This document shows, piece after piece, positions 52,598-62,753 of a stretch of DNA of 64,000 nucleotides. Made by a program: the position numbers and the translations under genes. The stretch is taken from contig JALEGX010000009.1 in NCBI GenBank assembly GCA_022763485.1, positions 1 to 64,000 on the forward strand, in the 5' to 3' direction. This stretch comes from Paracoccaceae bacterium. GTDB lineage: Bacteria; Pseudomonadota; Alphaproteobacteria; Rhodobacterales; Rhodobacteraceae. Position 1 is the first letter of the stretch; each line of letters opens with the position of its first letter. The notes under the pieces are model-generated. The model saw only the letters and a program-made list of their open reading frames with translations. It did no database searches and was not told where the DNA came from.

Positions 52598-55500
52598 TTA
52601 GAACGCCAGATCGTCCACCAGGATGGTTCGGTCCACGAAGTCCAGCTGTTCGACCCCGGACAGCCTGTCGATGCCATCGCCATGCCAGCGTCCGGTATAG
52701 GCCACTTCCAGATCGCCGTCGCCCAGTCTGCGGATGGAATAATCCGCATAGCGGTACCGATACAAAGCGGTGTCATTGCCAGCCCCGCCTTCGATCAGGT
52801 CATTGCCATATCCGCCCTTGAAGCGGTCATCCCCATCACCGCCCAGGAACACCTCCTCGCGCCAGGACCCGAACAGTGCGTCATCCTCTGCGCTGCCCTG
52901 CAGGATCGGGACGGTGGCATTGCGGAAGGCCAGGGTTTCGACGTTGGTCAGAACATCGGTTCCGTCGCCAAACCACGGGCCGATATAGTCGACGATGACG
53001 CGGCCGTCTTCGGCGCGGATGTCGTATTGAGCGCGGCCATAATTGTAGATCGAGGTGTCATGGCCAGCCCCGCCGTCGATGGTGTCATTGCCATGTTTGC
53101 CCGTCACCGAGTCGTCGCCACGGTTGGCCAGCACGATGTCATCACTGAGTGATCCGGTGAATTCGGTTTCTTCCTCGGTCAGATATCGGATTTCGACAAC
53201 GCCATCCCGGAAGACCAACTCGTTAAAGCGGGTCAGAACATCGGTGCCATCTCGTCTCGCGACCTGGTCGGAAACGGTGATCCGCCCCACATCCATGGTG
53301 ATGTCGTAGTCTGCACGGTCGCCGCGATAAAGGGCCCGGTCCGAGAGGCTCAGACCGCCATCCATCGTGTCATCGCCACCCATTCCCCTCACGTTGTCCA
53401 GCAGGGCTCCAGATCCAACATAGATTTCGGCATCGTTGCTGCCCTGGAATTGCAGTTCATCGTTAACACGTTCCTGTTCCACACCGTGGTGGATATCAAC
53501 CGTGGCGTTGCGGAATTCCAAGTGATTGAACTTAATGATTTCATCAGTTCCGTCCCCCGTCCAGGGGCCGACATAGTCGACCCGAAGCGCCTGAGTACCA
53601 CCAGACGCATTCAGCAATGAGATACGGTCCTGTTCAAAGCCCAGATCATAGGTAGAGAACAAAATCTGATACTGCTCCAAACGATACCGGTAGACTGCGG
53701 TCTGATCGTTGAAGGTGCCAACCAGGAAGTCGTCACCCTGACCACCGGTTGCGCGTGCATCCCTTCGGCTCACAGAGATCCAATCGCGACCTGCATGTCC
53801 GCTTACCGAAGGGTTTCCGGGCATCAGAACCTGCAGTTGCGCGTCGTCAAAATGGATTTCCGACGGGATTGACGGGCCGGAAGGCCCTCTGAGGCTCACT
53901 CTGTTTCCTGCGTTGTCCGGTTCATATATGTCAATGGTGCTGTCGCTCCCTGAAAACCGGTGCTCTTCAATACCCCCGTCAAAGATGATCCTGGACCCTT
54001 CAGGTACACTCACGGTATCAGCACCCGCGCCCGGATAGACTGTTACGGCATCGTAGTTTGCGGTTATGTAGTCGTCTCCTGCACCTCCATGGATTTCATC
54101 CGCCCCGGAAACGCCGTTGAGGCGATTGTTGCCATCGTCCCCGATCAGCGTATCGTTTCCTGTTGTGCCGGTGACATTTTCAAAGTTGCGGATCGTTGCC
54201 TCCTGGTTGAACACGCCAACCATGCGTTCCGAGTTGAGGTCAACCAGAACCCCTTCGTCTCTGGGCAGTTCGCTTAAATCGTCCGGACGGGTGTAAAGCT
54301 CTCCTAGGAGCAGTGTGTCGGTGCCATCTTTGCCGTCCAAAACGCTAAGCGACGGCTGGGAAAAGCTACCAAAGGGGTTGTTTTCAGAGCGCGGCAATCG
54401 AAGGTCAACGGTATCGTCGGCGTCGGTCAGACTGAGCGACTCAAAATTCCGAAGAGTGGTGAAGCTGGAGCCCTCAACGTGTCGATGCTCCCCAACCTGA
54501 TTTCTAAGCAAAAGATCATACGCGCTGCCCGCAAAAGCAGTAACTCCGGTACTTTGGTCCAATGGGAAGCCAAAATGATCGGTTCCCAGCCCGGCATCTA
54601 ACAGCACATCCTGTTGATCCCAGACAAGGACATCATCACCTGGCGTGCCGCGGTCGGACGGTGCGATTTCCTGAACACTAAGCATACCACCCGTGACGGG
54701 ACCGTGCCGCCCCCGGTTCCCGATATCAATCGCATACACCCCGGTTTCCGTGGGGGAGACGACAAACGGCTTGAACATACCAAAATCAACGAGTGGATTT
54801 TGGTCTCGCACACTGTACGAAATGCTGCCCGTACTTCTGTCTCCTGAATCGTTGTCCGCCGCACTGTAGATTAGGCTTCCGTCGGGTGCAGTGACGTCAA
54901 GAGAACCCCTGGTCTGATTGCTGTAACGCTCAGATATTCCGCCTGCTCCAAAAGCTTCTACTGCGTAGAGTTTGCGTTCAAGATGAACGACATAGTGCTT
55001 TCCGGCTTCCAATTCGACTTCGAGCCGGTCAACTTCTGGCGGGGCAGCGTTAGGGTCGTCGTATGGAAGTTTCTGCTGATCTTTATCAGCCAAGACACTC
55101 ACGCGATCACCAACGGCAATGCGGGTCGCAGGGGCAGTGATCCCGTCCCCATGATCATCCGGCAGATCATCGACCTGAACCAGCCCATCCGCGAATTGCA
55201 GGGTGGTTATCTTGCGCAGCGTGTCGCGCCCCTCCCAGCCCGAGCCACCCAGATGCTCGACAAACAAAATCATGATCCCGTCTTCGTCAACGGATTTGGT
55301 GATTGTGTAGTCAGACCTGGGCCCGGAATACCAAGCTGTTGAAGGTTGAAGAGCATAAGTTTCTTCAGAGTAACCTGTGAGCGTATCATCACCACCAAGA
55401 CCGATCAGCAGGTCATTGCCCCTAAGGCCGTCAAGGCGGTTGTCTCCGTGATCCCCGGTCAAAGTGTCATCGAAAAAGGTGCCAGTAAGGTTTTCGATAT

Positions 55501-56368
55501 CTCTGAACCGATCCCCTGCGGCCGCGCCATCACCCCAGGCGCGTCCCCGCAGCAGCGAGGCGTTGACACCGCCCGATGATCGCCAAACGTCAGAATAGTC
55601 GGCGGTATCATTTCCCGGGCCGCCATCGAACAAGGTGGCCCCTTCGGTACTACCTAACCGATCGTCGCCACCGTGCCCGTACCAGGACACCACTGGCGTA
55701 TTGGAAGGGAGAAAACGGTCATTCCAACCATAGGATGCATGACTGCCAAATAAGAGGTCATTCCCGTCGGTGCCTTCGAATCGTTCGATTCCCCGCACTT
55801 TGATTGTGACCTCTTCGCCGTCCGCGTTGTCGAAGGTCAGTGTGCTCTGGGCCAGGTCCAGGGTGACGGGATTCGACAGGGCGCGAAAGGAAAGTGTATC
55901 TACGCCGCCGCTGCCCAATATCATTTCATAGGTGTGATTTTCCGGCGTCAATTCGTAGAGGTCGTCACCATTGGTAAATCGTGGTGCCGACACGGTCTCC
56001 AACGTCAAATCGTGATATGTGGTTTGATTGGGCATTGCACTCTGGAGCCGCACAAAAAGATCTTCGTGGCCGGAACCAATGGCAATGGTAAAAGTGGCTT
56101 CGTGGCGGATGGGGCTGCCGTCAATGCGGTGATAGTCCCAGGTTGGTCGTGCTACGGTGTCTCCGTCTGCGTTGATGATATCAACGTCCAGTCTTCTCCT
56201 ATCGGTTGACCAGACACTCAGCCGAAGCACCTGCTCGGGGGTGAGGTCCAGGCGGAAAATATCAATATCCTCCCTGAAACCCACGCCAAAAACCTCTTCT
56301 GTATAGGAATCGCCAACTTGCAACAGAGGGGTGTCGGGGCCGATTTCGCCGGGAATAGTACTGCTCAT
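52598..56368 (-). CDS. Large RTX-type protein with repeated C-terminal modules, 1256 residues
   Basis: No signal peptide. Residues about 10-125 resemble a pre-peptidase C-terminal (PPC-like) beta domain (GVGFREDIDIFRLDLTPEQV), and a second such region lies at about 415-568. Hemolysin-type nonapeptides (LTGDHGDNRLDGLRGNDLLIG, IGDDGNNRLNGVSGADEIHGG, GGDGDDRFKGGYGNDLIEGG) occur at about 195-335, 735-785 and 985-1200. A module of about 50 residues, YxxGRxxYxI then DGTDxLTxxExLxFRxxxV, occurs at about 345-399, 891-958, 1012-1060, 1105-1155 and 1201-1252, and once in the RTX protein at 29787. Likely exported by a type I system encoded elsewhere; no catalytic domain recognised. The DNA is less GC-rich than its neighbours. 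Confidence 0.85.
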   Translation of the reverse strand: MSSTIPGEIGPDTPLLQVGDSYTEEVFGVGFREDIDIFRLDLTPEQVLRLSVWSTDRRRLDVDIINADGDTVARPTWDYHRIDGSPIRHEATFTIAIGSGHEDLFVRLQSAMPNQTTYHDLTLETVSAPRFTNGDDLYELTPENHTYEMILGSGGVDTLSFRALSNPVTLDLAQSTLTFDNADGEEVTIKVRGIERFEGTDGNDLLFGSHASYGWNDRFLPSNTPVVSWYGHGGDDRLGSTEGATLFDGGPGNDTADYSDVWRSSGGVNASLLRGRAWGDGAAAGDRFRDIENLTGTFFDDTLTGDHGDNRLDGLRGNDLLIGLGGDDTLTGYSEETYALQPSTAWYSGPRSDYTITKSVDEDGIMILFVEHLGGSGWEGRDTLRKITTLQFADGLVQVDDLPDDHGDGITAPATRIAVGDRVSVLADKDQQKLPYDDPNAAPPEVDRLEVELEAGKHYVVHLERKLYAVEAFGAGGISERYSNQTRGSLDVTAPDGSLIYSAADNDSGDRSTGSISYSVRDQNPLVDFGMFKPFVVSPTETGVYAIDIGNRGRHGPVTGGMLSVQEIAPSDRGTPGDDVLVWDQQDVLLDAGLGTDHFGFPLDQSTGVTAFAGSAYDLLLRNQVGEHRHVEGSSFTTLRNFESLSLTDADDTVDLRLPRSENNPFGSFSQPSLSVLDGKDGTDTLLLGELYTRPDDLSELPRDEGVLVDLNSERMVGVFNQEATIRNFENVTGTTGNDTLIGDDGNNRLNGVSGADEIHGGAGDDYITANYDAVTVYPGAGADTVSVPEGSRIIFDGGIEEHRFSGSDSTIDIYEPDNAGNRVSLRGPSGPSIPSEIHFDDAQLQVLMPGNPSVSGHAGRDWISVSRRDARATGGQGDDFLVGTFNDQTAVYRYRLEQYQILFSTYDLGFEQDRISLLNASGGTQALRVDYVGPWTGDGTDEIIKFNHLEFRNATVDIHHGVEQERVNDELQFQGSNDAEIYVGSGALLDNVRGMGGDDTMDGGLSLSDRALYRGDRADYDITMDVGRITVSDQVARRDGTDVLTRFNELVFRDGVVEIRYLTEEETEFTGSLSDDIVLANRGDDSVTGKHGNDTIDGGAGHDTSIYNYGRAQYDIRAEDGRVIVDYIGPWFGDGTDVLTNVETLAFRNATVPILQGSAEDDALFGSWREEVFLGGDGDDRFKGGYGNDLIEGGAGNDTALYRYRYADYSIRRLGDGDLEVAYTGRWHGDGIDRLSGVEQLDFVDRTILVDDLAF
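53561..53590. repeat. DNA-level copy of an RTX module repeat (partner at 52966-53000)
   Basis: The stretch GGGGCCGACATAGTCGAC (53568 region) recurs almost exactly as GGGCCGATATAGTCGACG near 52977, encoding the shared VDYxGPW peptide of two modules of the large RTX protein. This indicates internal duplication rather than independent evolution. Confidence 0.55.
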
Positions 56369-56728
56369 CGCGGTATCTCTTTAAAATCAAATACAGTGAA
56401 GACAATGGTAATGCGCTTCACGTGCTGCCGCAACGGTTGCAAGACAGGTGTGACGTTGAAACTCCGTTAGGGAATTTGGATCGACATTGCAGGTGAATTG
56501 GAACGGTCGAAGGCGAAGCTTCCGGTTTCAAGGCGTATTTCGATCTTGGCTGGAAACGAGCGCTTCTCAAGTCAAAATAGATGGAAATGAAAAGCCTATT
56601 TCCGAAATGCCATTTCCAAGCTCAATATCATTTTTGAGAAATGAGGATTGGGTCGAAATACCCAATGCAAGTGGGGTCGCACGCCCGTGGTCTGACAGGC
56701 AGGGGAAGACCCTGCCTGTCCAGTTGGC
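56369..56728. other. 360-bp intergenic space between the RTX start and the gyrA end
   Basis: It contains the presumed RTX promoter (minus strand; TTGCGG with 17 bp to TACCAT is the best I can see, weak), an 11-bp dyad GCAACGGTTGC at 56430-56440 that could be a regulator site, and the gyrA hairpin at its right end. A short open frame at 56487-56732 on the plus strand has no family resemblance and is probably not a gene. The segment is less GC-rich than average. Confidence 0.4.
56694..56720 (-). terminator. Hairpin downstream of gyrA
   Basis: A perfect 11-bp stem (GACAGGCAGGG with CCCTGCCTGTC) closes a 5-nt loop 8 bp after the gyrA stop. There is no T-run on the minus strand, so it may act with Rho or as an mRNA stabiliser. 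Confidence 0.5.
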
Positions 56729-59467
56729 TTAGCTTTCTTCGCCGTCGTCTTCGTCGGCCTGTTCGGCGATGCGGGCGACGGAGACGACCTCTTCCCCGAC
56801 GGCGGTGTTGAAGACACGGACCCCGCCGGCGCTGCGCGAGCGGAAAGAGATCCCGTCCACCGGAACGCGGATCGATTGACCGGTTGAGCTGGCGAGCATG
56901 ATCTGGTCATCCATTTCGACCGGGAAGGAGGCCACGATTTCGCCGCCCCGCATGGCCTTGTCCATGGCGGCCACGCCCATGCCGCCCCGCCCGCGGACCG
57001 GGTAGTCATGCGACGAGGACAGCTTGCCCGCACCACCGGTGGTGATGGTCAGGATCAGCATTTCAGCCGCCGACATGGTGGCGTATTTCTCGGGCCCGAA
57101 ATCGCTGGATTCCGCGACCGCCTCTTCTTCGCTGGCGTCCTCATCGGTCAGCCCGGCCACGGCGCGGCGCATCTTCAGATAGGCGGCGCGATCTTCTGGG
57201 CTGGCCTCAAAATGGGAGATCACCGACATCGACACGACGCGGTCCCCGTTGGACAGCTTGATCCCGCGCACACCGGTGGATTCCCGCGAGTTGAACACCC
57301 GCACATCGGTTGAACGGAAGCGGATTGCCCGGCCGGAGTTGGTGAATAGCATCACGTCGTCGTCTTCGGAACAGATCCGCGCGTTGACCAGCTGGACCGA
57401 GCCGTCCTCGGGCAGTTTCATCGCGATCTTGCCGTTGCGGCGGACGTTGGTGAAATCCGACAGACGGTTGCGCCGCACGTCACCACCGCTGGTGGCAAAG
57501 ACAACCTGCAGGTCTTCCCATTCTTCATCCGGCACATCAACCGGCATGATCGCCGCGATCGAGACACCGGTCGGGATCGGCAGGATGTTGACGATGGCCT
57601 TGCCCTTGGAGGTACGTCCCCCCTGCGGCAGGCGCCAGGTCTTGAGCTTGTAGACCATGCCGTCGGTGGTGAAGAACAGCAGCTGGGTATGGGTGTTGGC
57701 AACGAAGAGCGTGGTGACCACATCCTCTTCCTTGGTCTGCATCCCCGACAGCCCCTTGCCACCGCGCTTCTGGGCGCGGAAATCGGCCAGCGGGGTCCGC
57801 TTGATATACCCGCCCGAGGTGATGGTCACGACCATGTCCTCACGCTCGATCAGGTCTTCGTCGTCCATGTCACCGGACCAGTCGATGATCTCGGTCCGGC
57901 GGTCGACGGCGAATTGCTCACGCACTTCACGCAGTTCATCGGCGATGATGCCCATGATGCGCTCGCGCGAGGACAAGATCTCAAGGTATTCCTTGATCTT
58001 GCCTGCCAGCTCTTCCAGCTCGTCGGTGACTTCCTTGACCCCCAGCTGGGTCAGGCGTTGCAGACGCAGCTCCAGAATGGCGCGGGCCTGGGTTTCCGAC
58101 AGGTTGTAGGTCCCGTCATCGTTCATCGTGTGGGTCGGATCGTCGATCAGGCGGATGTAACCGGCGATATCGGCCGCAGGCCAGCGCCGTGTCATCAGTT
58201 TTTCGCGCGCTTCGGCGGCATCGGCAGAGCTGCGGATGGTGGCAACCACTTCGTCCACGTTGGACACAGCAACCGCCAAACCACACAGGATATGGCTGCG
58301 TTCGCGCGCTTTGCGCAGGTTGTAGGCGGTGCGCCGGGCGACGACGTCTTCCCGGAAATCGATGAAGGAGGTCAGGAACTTGCGCAGCGTCAGCTGTTCG
58401 GGACGACCGCCGTTCAGCGCCAGCATGTTACAGCCAAAGGAGGTCTGCATCGGCGTGAAGCGGTAAAGCTGGTTCAGCACCACTTCTGCCGTCGCATCGC
58501 GCTTCAGCTCGACCACGACGCGGACGCCGTTGCGGTCGGATTCATCCTGCACATGGGCCACGCCTTCGATACGCTTTTCGCGCACTTCGGCGGCGATCTT
58601 CTCGATCATCGAGGCCTTGTTCACCTGATAGGGGATCTCGTCCACGACGATGGCATAGCGGTCCTTGCGGATCTCCTCGACCCGGGTCTTGGCCCGGATG
58701 ATGACGCTGCCACGGCCTTCCAAATAGGCCTTGCGCGCGCCGGAGCGGCCCAGCATGACGCCACCGGTGGGAAAGTCGGGGCCGGGGACATAGTCGATCA
58801 GCTGTTCGCTGGTCAGATCCGGATCGTCGATCAGCGCCAACGTGGCGTCGACCACTTCGCCCAGGTTATGCGGCGGGATGTTGGTCGCCATACCGACGGC
58901 AATACCGCCCGCACCGTTGACCAGCATGTTGGGGAAACGCGCCGGCAGCACCGTGGGTTCCCGGTCCTTGCCGTCATAGTTGTCCTGGAAATCGACAGTC
59001 TCTTTGTCGATGTCGGCCAGCATGAAGGCCGACGGCTTGTCCATGCGCACTTCGGTGTAACGCATGGCCGCCGGGTTGTCCCCGTCCATCGAACCGAAGT
59101 TGCCCTGACCATCCAGCAGCGGCAGCGACATCGAGAAATCCTGCGCCATCCGCACCAGCGCATCATAGATCGCGCTGTCACCATGCGGGTGGTATTTACC
59201 CATGACGTCACCCACTGGACGGGCCGACTTGCGATAGGCCTTGTCGTGGGTGTTGCCCGTTTCATGCATCGCATAGAGGATCCGCCGGTGGACCGGTTTC
59301 AGCCCGTCGCGCAGATCGGGGATCGCACGGCTGACGATGACCGACATTGCGTAGTCCAGATAGGAGCTGCGCATCTCGGATTCGATAGACACGGACGGCC
59401 CATCATAGGCTGGACGCTGTGGGGGAATTTCTTCCATGTTTTCAGGAGTTTCCGGGGTGTCGGTCAC
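56729..59467 (-). CDS. gyrA: DNA gyrase subunit A
   Basis: The 912-residue breakage-reunion subunit of gyrase introduces negative supercoils with GyrB. The N-terminal part has the catalytic-tyrosine region MRYTEVRM and the quinolone pocket [20 protein letters not shown] with Ser and Asp at the positions usually altered in resistance, so it reads as wild type. The C-terminal beta-pinwheel carries the GyrA box [10 protein letters not shown]. The start is GTG 59467 with a poor ribosome binding site; ATG at residue 11 is the alternative. It is divergent from usg. Confidence 0.96.
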   Translation of the reverse strand: MTDTPETPENMEEIPPQRPAYDGPSVSIESEMRSSYLDYAMSVIVSRAIPDLRDGLKPVHRRILYAMHETGNTHDKAYRKSARPVGDVMGKYHPHGDSAIYDALVRMAQDFSMSLPLLDGQGNFGSMDGDNPAAMRYTEVRMDKPSAFMLADIDKETVDFQDNYDGKDREPTVLPARFPNMLVNGAGGIAVGMATNIPPHNLGEVVDATLALIDDPDLTSEQLIDYVPGPDFPTGGVMLGRSGARKAYLEGRGSVIIRAKTRVEEIRKDRYAIVVDEIPYQVNKASMIEKIAAEVREKRIEGVAHVQDESDRNGVRVVVELKRDATAEVVLNQLYRFTPMQTSFGCNMLALNGGRPEQLTLRKFLTSFIDFREDVVARRTAYNLRKARERSHILCGLAVAVSNVDEVVATIRSSADAAEAREKLMTRRWPAADIAGYIRLIDDPTHTMNDDGTYNLSETQARAILELRLQRLTQLGVKEVTDELEELAGKIKEYLEILSSRERIMGIIADELREVREQFAVDRRTEIIDWSGDMDDEDLIEREDMVVTITSGGYIKRTPLADFRAQKRGGKGLSGMQTKEEDVVTTLFVANTHTQLLFFTTDGMVYKLKTWRLPQGGRTSKGKAIVNILPIPTGVSIAAIMPVDVPDEEWEDLQVVFATSGGDVRRNRLSDFTNVRRNGKIAMKLPEDGSVQLVNARICSEDDDVMLFTNSGRAIRFRSTDVRVFNSRESTGVRGIKLSNGDRVVSMSVISHFEASPEDRAAYLKMRRAVAGLTDEDASEEEAVAESSDFGPEKYATMSAAEMLILTITTGGAGKLSSSHDYPVRGRGGMGVAAMDKAMRGGEIVASFPVEMDDQIMLASSTGQSIRVPVDGISFRSRSAGGVRVFNTAVGEEVVSVARIAEQADEDDGEES

Positions 59468-59661
59468 GTGTGCCGCCTGTTCTTCTTGCAGGGTCTAGAT
59501 CTTGTGGTGGTACCATATCAGAGACGTCATATCGGGTGCAACCAGCATCGCTGCAAACGCCTGTCAGCCACGGGGATCAAGTGATAACACTTTGTTTTAT
59601 TTGATTTTAACCTCCGCCGTGGCAAGCTGGGGCATCTAGCAGCAACAAATGAGGTCTGAGA

Positions 59662-59931
59662 ATGGATCCATCCGAAACCGAACTGATGCTCAAAGGGTAT
59701 GGGCTGACCACTGCCGAGCTGACCTACCACATGCCCGATCACATACATGTTCTGAACACCTTTGTCTGGCAGGAATATGACCTGCTGCCCGACCATCCCA
59801 GATTGTTCACCTTCATCGAATTCTGGCAGAGAGAGCTGGATGGCCCGCTGCATTCCGTGCGGTTTTCGCACCGCAAGATGATTTCACCGGGGGAATGGCG
59901 CAACGTCTGCGGGATCCTGCCGCTTCACTGA
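59662..59931 (+). CDS. usg: Usg family protein
   Basis: The 89-residue protein belongs to the small alphaproteobacterial Usg family: LMLKGYGLTTAELTYHMPDH, TFVWQEYDLLPDHPRLFTFI and FWQRELDGPLHSVRFSHRK are diagnostic. The family was named for position near other genes and its function is unknown; old labels tie it to tryptophan synthase without evidence. A GAGGT site precedes the ATG. Its last 7 bp overlap the end of the convergent ribbon-helix-helix gene. Confidence 0.85.
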   Translation: MDPSETELMLKGYGLTTAELTYHMPDHIHVLNTFVWQEYDLLPDHPRLFTFIEFWQRELDGPLHSVRFSHRKMISPGEWRNVCGILPLH

Positions 59932-60155
59932 GTGTTCGCCAGATCCCGGTAGTGACGCAGCACGGTCAGGCGAATGGCCGAGGCCAGCCCAAGGTCCAGC
60001 CCGCGCTCGGCGTCAATCTCGGCGGCCAGGTCATTGATGGCCCGGCCCCTGGCGGCGGCGATTTCGCGGAACGCGTCCCAGAACTCGTCCTCAAGCGACA
60101 CTGACGTGCGGTGACCGCGCAGGGTCAGCGAGTGTTTCTTGGGGCGCCCGCTCAT
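59925..60155 (-). CDS. Ribbon-helix-helix domain protein
   Basis: The 76-residue product begins MSGRPKKHSLTLRGHRTSVS, the basic strand of a ribbon-helix-helix fold, followed by LEDEFWDAFREIAAARGRAINDLAAEIDAERG and the second helix region LASAIRLTVLRHYRDL. This is the RHH_4-type family common in alphaproteobacteria; it probably binds DNA, target unknown. Its ATG overlaps the DUF4169 stop (ATGA at 60155-60152). Confidence 0.82.
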   Translation of the reverse strand: MSGRPKKHSLTLRGHRTSVSLEDEFWDAFREIAAARGRAINDLAAEIDAERGLDLGLASAIRLTVLRHYRDLANTQ

Positions 60156-60328
60156 TCCTCGGCCTTGTGCCCGTCAAGGGTGCGCGCAGCTTTGGACGCG
60201 CGTGCCTTGTCCAGGTCCTTTTCGGCCTTGGTGCGGCCGAATTTCACGGCGTTCCGGTCGGCCTCGCGCTTCTTGTTGGCCTTGGCCTTCTGCTTGCGGA
60301 ACTGGTTGAGGTTTGTGACATTGCTCAT
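60152..60328 (-). CDS. DUF4169 family small basic protein
   Basis: A 58-residue gene: MSNVTNLNQFRKQKAKANKK at the start, then the FGRTKAEKDLDKARASKAARTLDGHKAE region typical of DUF4169. It is almost entirely charged and probably helical; function unknown. It is coupled by ATGA overlap to the ribbon-helix-helix gene, a pairing I recall from other Rhodobacteraceae. Confidence 0.82.
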   Translation of the reverse strand: MSNVTNLNQFRKQKAKANKKREADRNAVKFGRTKAEKDLDKARASKAARTLDGHKAEE

Positions 60329-60380
60329 GGCGCGATCCTAGCCCGAATTCCTGCTTTGGAAAAGAGCGGTCAGGCCAAGG

Positions 60381-60406
60381 AAAAAGGGCCGGAAAACCGG
60401 CCCTTC
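60381..60406 (-). terminator. Intrinsic terminator of fumC
   Basis: AAGGGCCGG pairs perfectly with CCGGCCCTT around an AAAA loop (60385-60406), followed on the minus strand by a T-run complementary to 60382-60386. It separates fumC from the DUF4169 gene. Confidence 0.85.
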
Positions 60407-60448
60407 GTGTCATCTGAATTGTGTTGTCTGTCCACGTCGCTTTCGCGA

Positions 60449-61843
60449 TCAGTCCTTCGGACCGATCATCTGCTCCGGACGGACAACCGCGTCAAAGGTG
60501 GCCTCATCGACGAAGCCCAGGGCAATGGCCTCTTCCTTCAGCGTGGTGCCATTCTTGTGCGCGGTTTTGGCAACGGTGGTGGCGTTGTCATAGCCGATGG
60601 TCGGCGCCAGCGCGGTGACCAGCATCAGCGATTCCTTCATCAGCTTGTCGATGCGCGGCTCATTGGCCTGAATGCCCAGCAGCATACGCTCGGTGAAGCT
60701 GTCGGCCACGTCGCCCAGCAGCTGCATGGATTGCAGCAGGTTGTAGGACATCATCGGGTTGTAGACGTTCAGTTCGAAATGGCCCTGCGAACCGGCAAAG
60801 GTCATGGCGGCGTTGTTGCCCATGACGTGGGCTGCGACCTGGGTCATGGCTTCGGCCTGGGTCGGGTTGACCTTGCCCGGCATGATCGACGACCCCGGCT
60901 CGTTCTCCGGCAGGATCAGCTCGCCCAGACCCGACCGCGGACCGGAGCCCAGGAAGCGGATGTCATTGGCGATCTTGTACATCGAGCCCGCAACCGTCGC
61001 CAGCGCGCCGGACATGAAGACCATCGCGTCATGGGCGGCCAGCGCTTCGAATTTGTTGGGCGCGGTGACAAAGGGCAGGCCGGTGATTTCGGCCATGTTG
61101 GCCGCCACGGCTTCGCCCCAGCCTTTCTGGGTGTTCAGGCCGGTGCCGACGGCGGTGCCGCCCTGGGCCAGCTCATAGATGCCGGGCAGGGCGGCCTCAA
61201 CGCGGGCGATACCCTGACGGATCTGGTGGGCGTAGCCGCCGAATTCCTGGCCCAGCGTCAGCGGGGTGGCGTCCTGGGTGTGGGTGCGGCCGATCTTGAT
61301 GATGTCCTTGAATTCCTCGGACTTCTGCTCAAGACCCGCTGCCAGCTTGTTCAGCCCCGGCAGCAGCACGTCGCGGGTGGTCATCGCGGCGGCGATGTGC
61401 ATCGCGGTGGGGAAGGTGTCGTTCGACGACTGGCCCATGTTGCAGTGGTCGTTGGGGTGCACCGGGTCCTTCGAACCGATCACACCGCCCAGGATTTCAA
61501 TCGCGCGGTTGGCGATGACCTCATTGGAGTTCATGTTCGACTGGGTGCCCGAGCCGGTCTGCCACACGACCAGCGGGAAGTTGTCGTCGAACTTGCCGGC
61601 CACAACTTCGCTTGCTGCCTGGATGACCGCATCCGCGATCTTGGCGTCCATCTTGCCGGTGGCCTTGTTCTGCATCGCGCAGGCCTGCTTGATGACGCCC
61701 AACGCGCGCACGATGGCAACGGGCTGTTTTTCCCACCCGATCGGGAAGTTCATGATGGATCGCTGCGTCTGTGCGCCCCAATACTTGTCTGCGGGAACCT
61801 CGAGCGGACCAAAGCTGTCTGTTTCGGTGCGGGTTGCGGACAT
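60449..61843 (-). CDS. fumC: Class II fumarate hydratase
   Basis: The 464-residue iron-independent tetrameric enzyme hydrates fumarate to malate in the TCA cycle. The fumarase/aspartase superfamily signature [20 protein letters not shown] carries the catalytic Ser loop; other conserved parts are [39 protein letters not shown] and [20 protein letters not shown] 61843 is preceded by GGAG; an ATG five codons upstream (61858) would overlap it. Followed by its own terminator. Confidence 0.95.
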   Translation of the reverse strand: MSATRTETDSFGPLEVPADKYWGAQTQRSIMNFPIGWEKQPVAIVRALGVIKQACAMQNKATGKMDAKIADAVIQAASEVVAGKFDDNFPLVVWQTGSGTQSNMNSNEVIANRAIEILGGVIGSKDPVHPNDHCNMGQSSNDTFPTAMHIAAAMTTRDVLLPGLNKLAAGLEQKSEEFKDIIKIGRTHTQDATPLTLGQEFGGYAHQIRQGIARVEAALPGIYELAQGGTAVGTGLNTQKGWGEAVAANMAEITGLPFVTAPNKFEALAAHDAMVFMSGALATVAGSMYKIANDIRFLGSGPRSGLGELILPENEPGSSIMPGKVNPTQAEAMTQVAAHVMGNNAAMTFAGSQGHFELNVYNPMMSYNLLQSMQLLGDVADSFTERMLLGIQANEPRIDKLMKESLMLVTALAPTIGYDNATTVAKTAHKNGTTLKEEAIALGFVDEATFDAVVRPEQMIGPKD

Positions 61844-62106
61844 CCGTGTATTCTCCATAACGTATGCAATTGTATGCCGTTTAGCCAATGTCCCGTTCCG
61901 GGGCAATTGGCCAGTTGGGCGCAGCATACGCATTCAACACCAGACGTATAGGGGCCAGTCGTCGCGGCCCCGCCAAAGCAGGGAAAAATGGCCAAATAAA
62001 TCTTCTGTTTGTGTGATCTGGTTCATTGTACGTCAGGGTGCAGCGGGTAAACTGTGGCTGCTGACGGCACGGCCCGTCGGTTTGACACCGCAGAAGGACA
62101 CCCCAT

Positions 62107-62667
62107 TTGTTGAATATGCTCGTTTTTCCGAACCTCCGCCTCTGGTCCGTGCTGGCCACCGCACTGTTGATCGTGGCGGTCTGGGCTGGCGTTGCCTTCG
62201 CAGATATCAGCCGCTTTGCCGGCGTCTATGTCGGATCGGCGGAAATGGTCGAAGCGGATGGGACCACCCATAAACGGGATATGAGTGTGGGCATCGAAGA
62301 AACTCGTAACGGGTTCAGCGTGAAATGGACTTCGGTCACGCACAAGGGCGACGGGCGCACCAAGGAAAAATCCTATGAAGTGAACTTTCGTCCGTCCGAG
62401 CGGCCCGGCATCTTTGCCGCCGCAATGACGCAGAGCGTGTTTGGCCATGCTGTGCCGCTCGACCCGATGAAGGGGGAGCCTTATGTCTGGGGGCGGATCG
62501 ATGGCGACACGTTGACCGTCTTTTCCCTGTTCGTCGATGACACCGGTGGCTATGAGATGCAGCAATTCGACCGGACCCTGACCCAGGGGGGGCTGAATCT
62601 GGAGTTCAGCAACCTGCGCAATGGCAAGGCGCAGAAAACGGTGTCGTCCTTCCTGCGCAAACAGTGA
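62107..62667 (+). CDS. Membrane-anchored or exported protein of unknown function
   Basis: The 186-residue product has one N-terminal hydrophobic helix (LWSVLATALLIVAVWAGVAFA, about residues 12-32, possibly a signal peptide cleaved before DISRFAG) and then a beta-rich domain: FAGVYVGSAEMVEADG, MSVGIEETRNGFSVKWTSV and GRIDGDTLTVFSLFVDDTGGYEMQQFDRTL. I do not recognise a named family. The TTG at 62107 lies 8 nt after AAGGA, whereas ATG 62116 is too far from it, so TTG is preferred. Confidence 0.75.
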   Translation: MLNMLVFPNLRLWSVLATALLIVAVWAGVAFADISRFAGVYVGSAEMVEADGTTHKRDMSVGIEETRNGFSVKWTSVTHKGDGRTKEKSYEVNFRPSERPGIFAAAMTQSVFGHAVPLDPMKGEPYVWGRIDGDTLTVFSLFVDDTGGYEMQQFDRTLTQGGLNLEFSNLRNGKAQKTVSSFLRKQ

Positions 62668-62695
62668 TCCGGGGGATTTGCGCCCCTGCACATGG

Positions 62696-62728
62696 AAAAA
62701 GCGGGCCGACCTGATGGTTTGACCCGCT
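62696..62728 (-). terminator. Intrinsic terminator of the SspB-family gene
   Basis: On the minus strand AGCGGG and CCCGCT (62728-62723 with 62705-62700) form the base of an imperfect hairpin that ends in five Ts (62700-62696), 25 bp beyond the stop of the SspB-like gene. Confidence 0.65.
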
Positions 62729-62753
62729 GAACCCGTTCAGAAGTGTCCGGGAC

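Noticed and set aside
53000-53400. Tandem repeats as CRISPR or VNTR
   Set aside because: The repeated words encode RTX nonapeptides and modules within one open frame.
56487-56732. 81-codon plus-strand frame between the RTX gene and gyrA
   Set aside because: No family resemblance, no ribosome binding site, and it runs into the gyrA hairpin and stop region.
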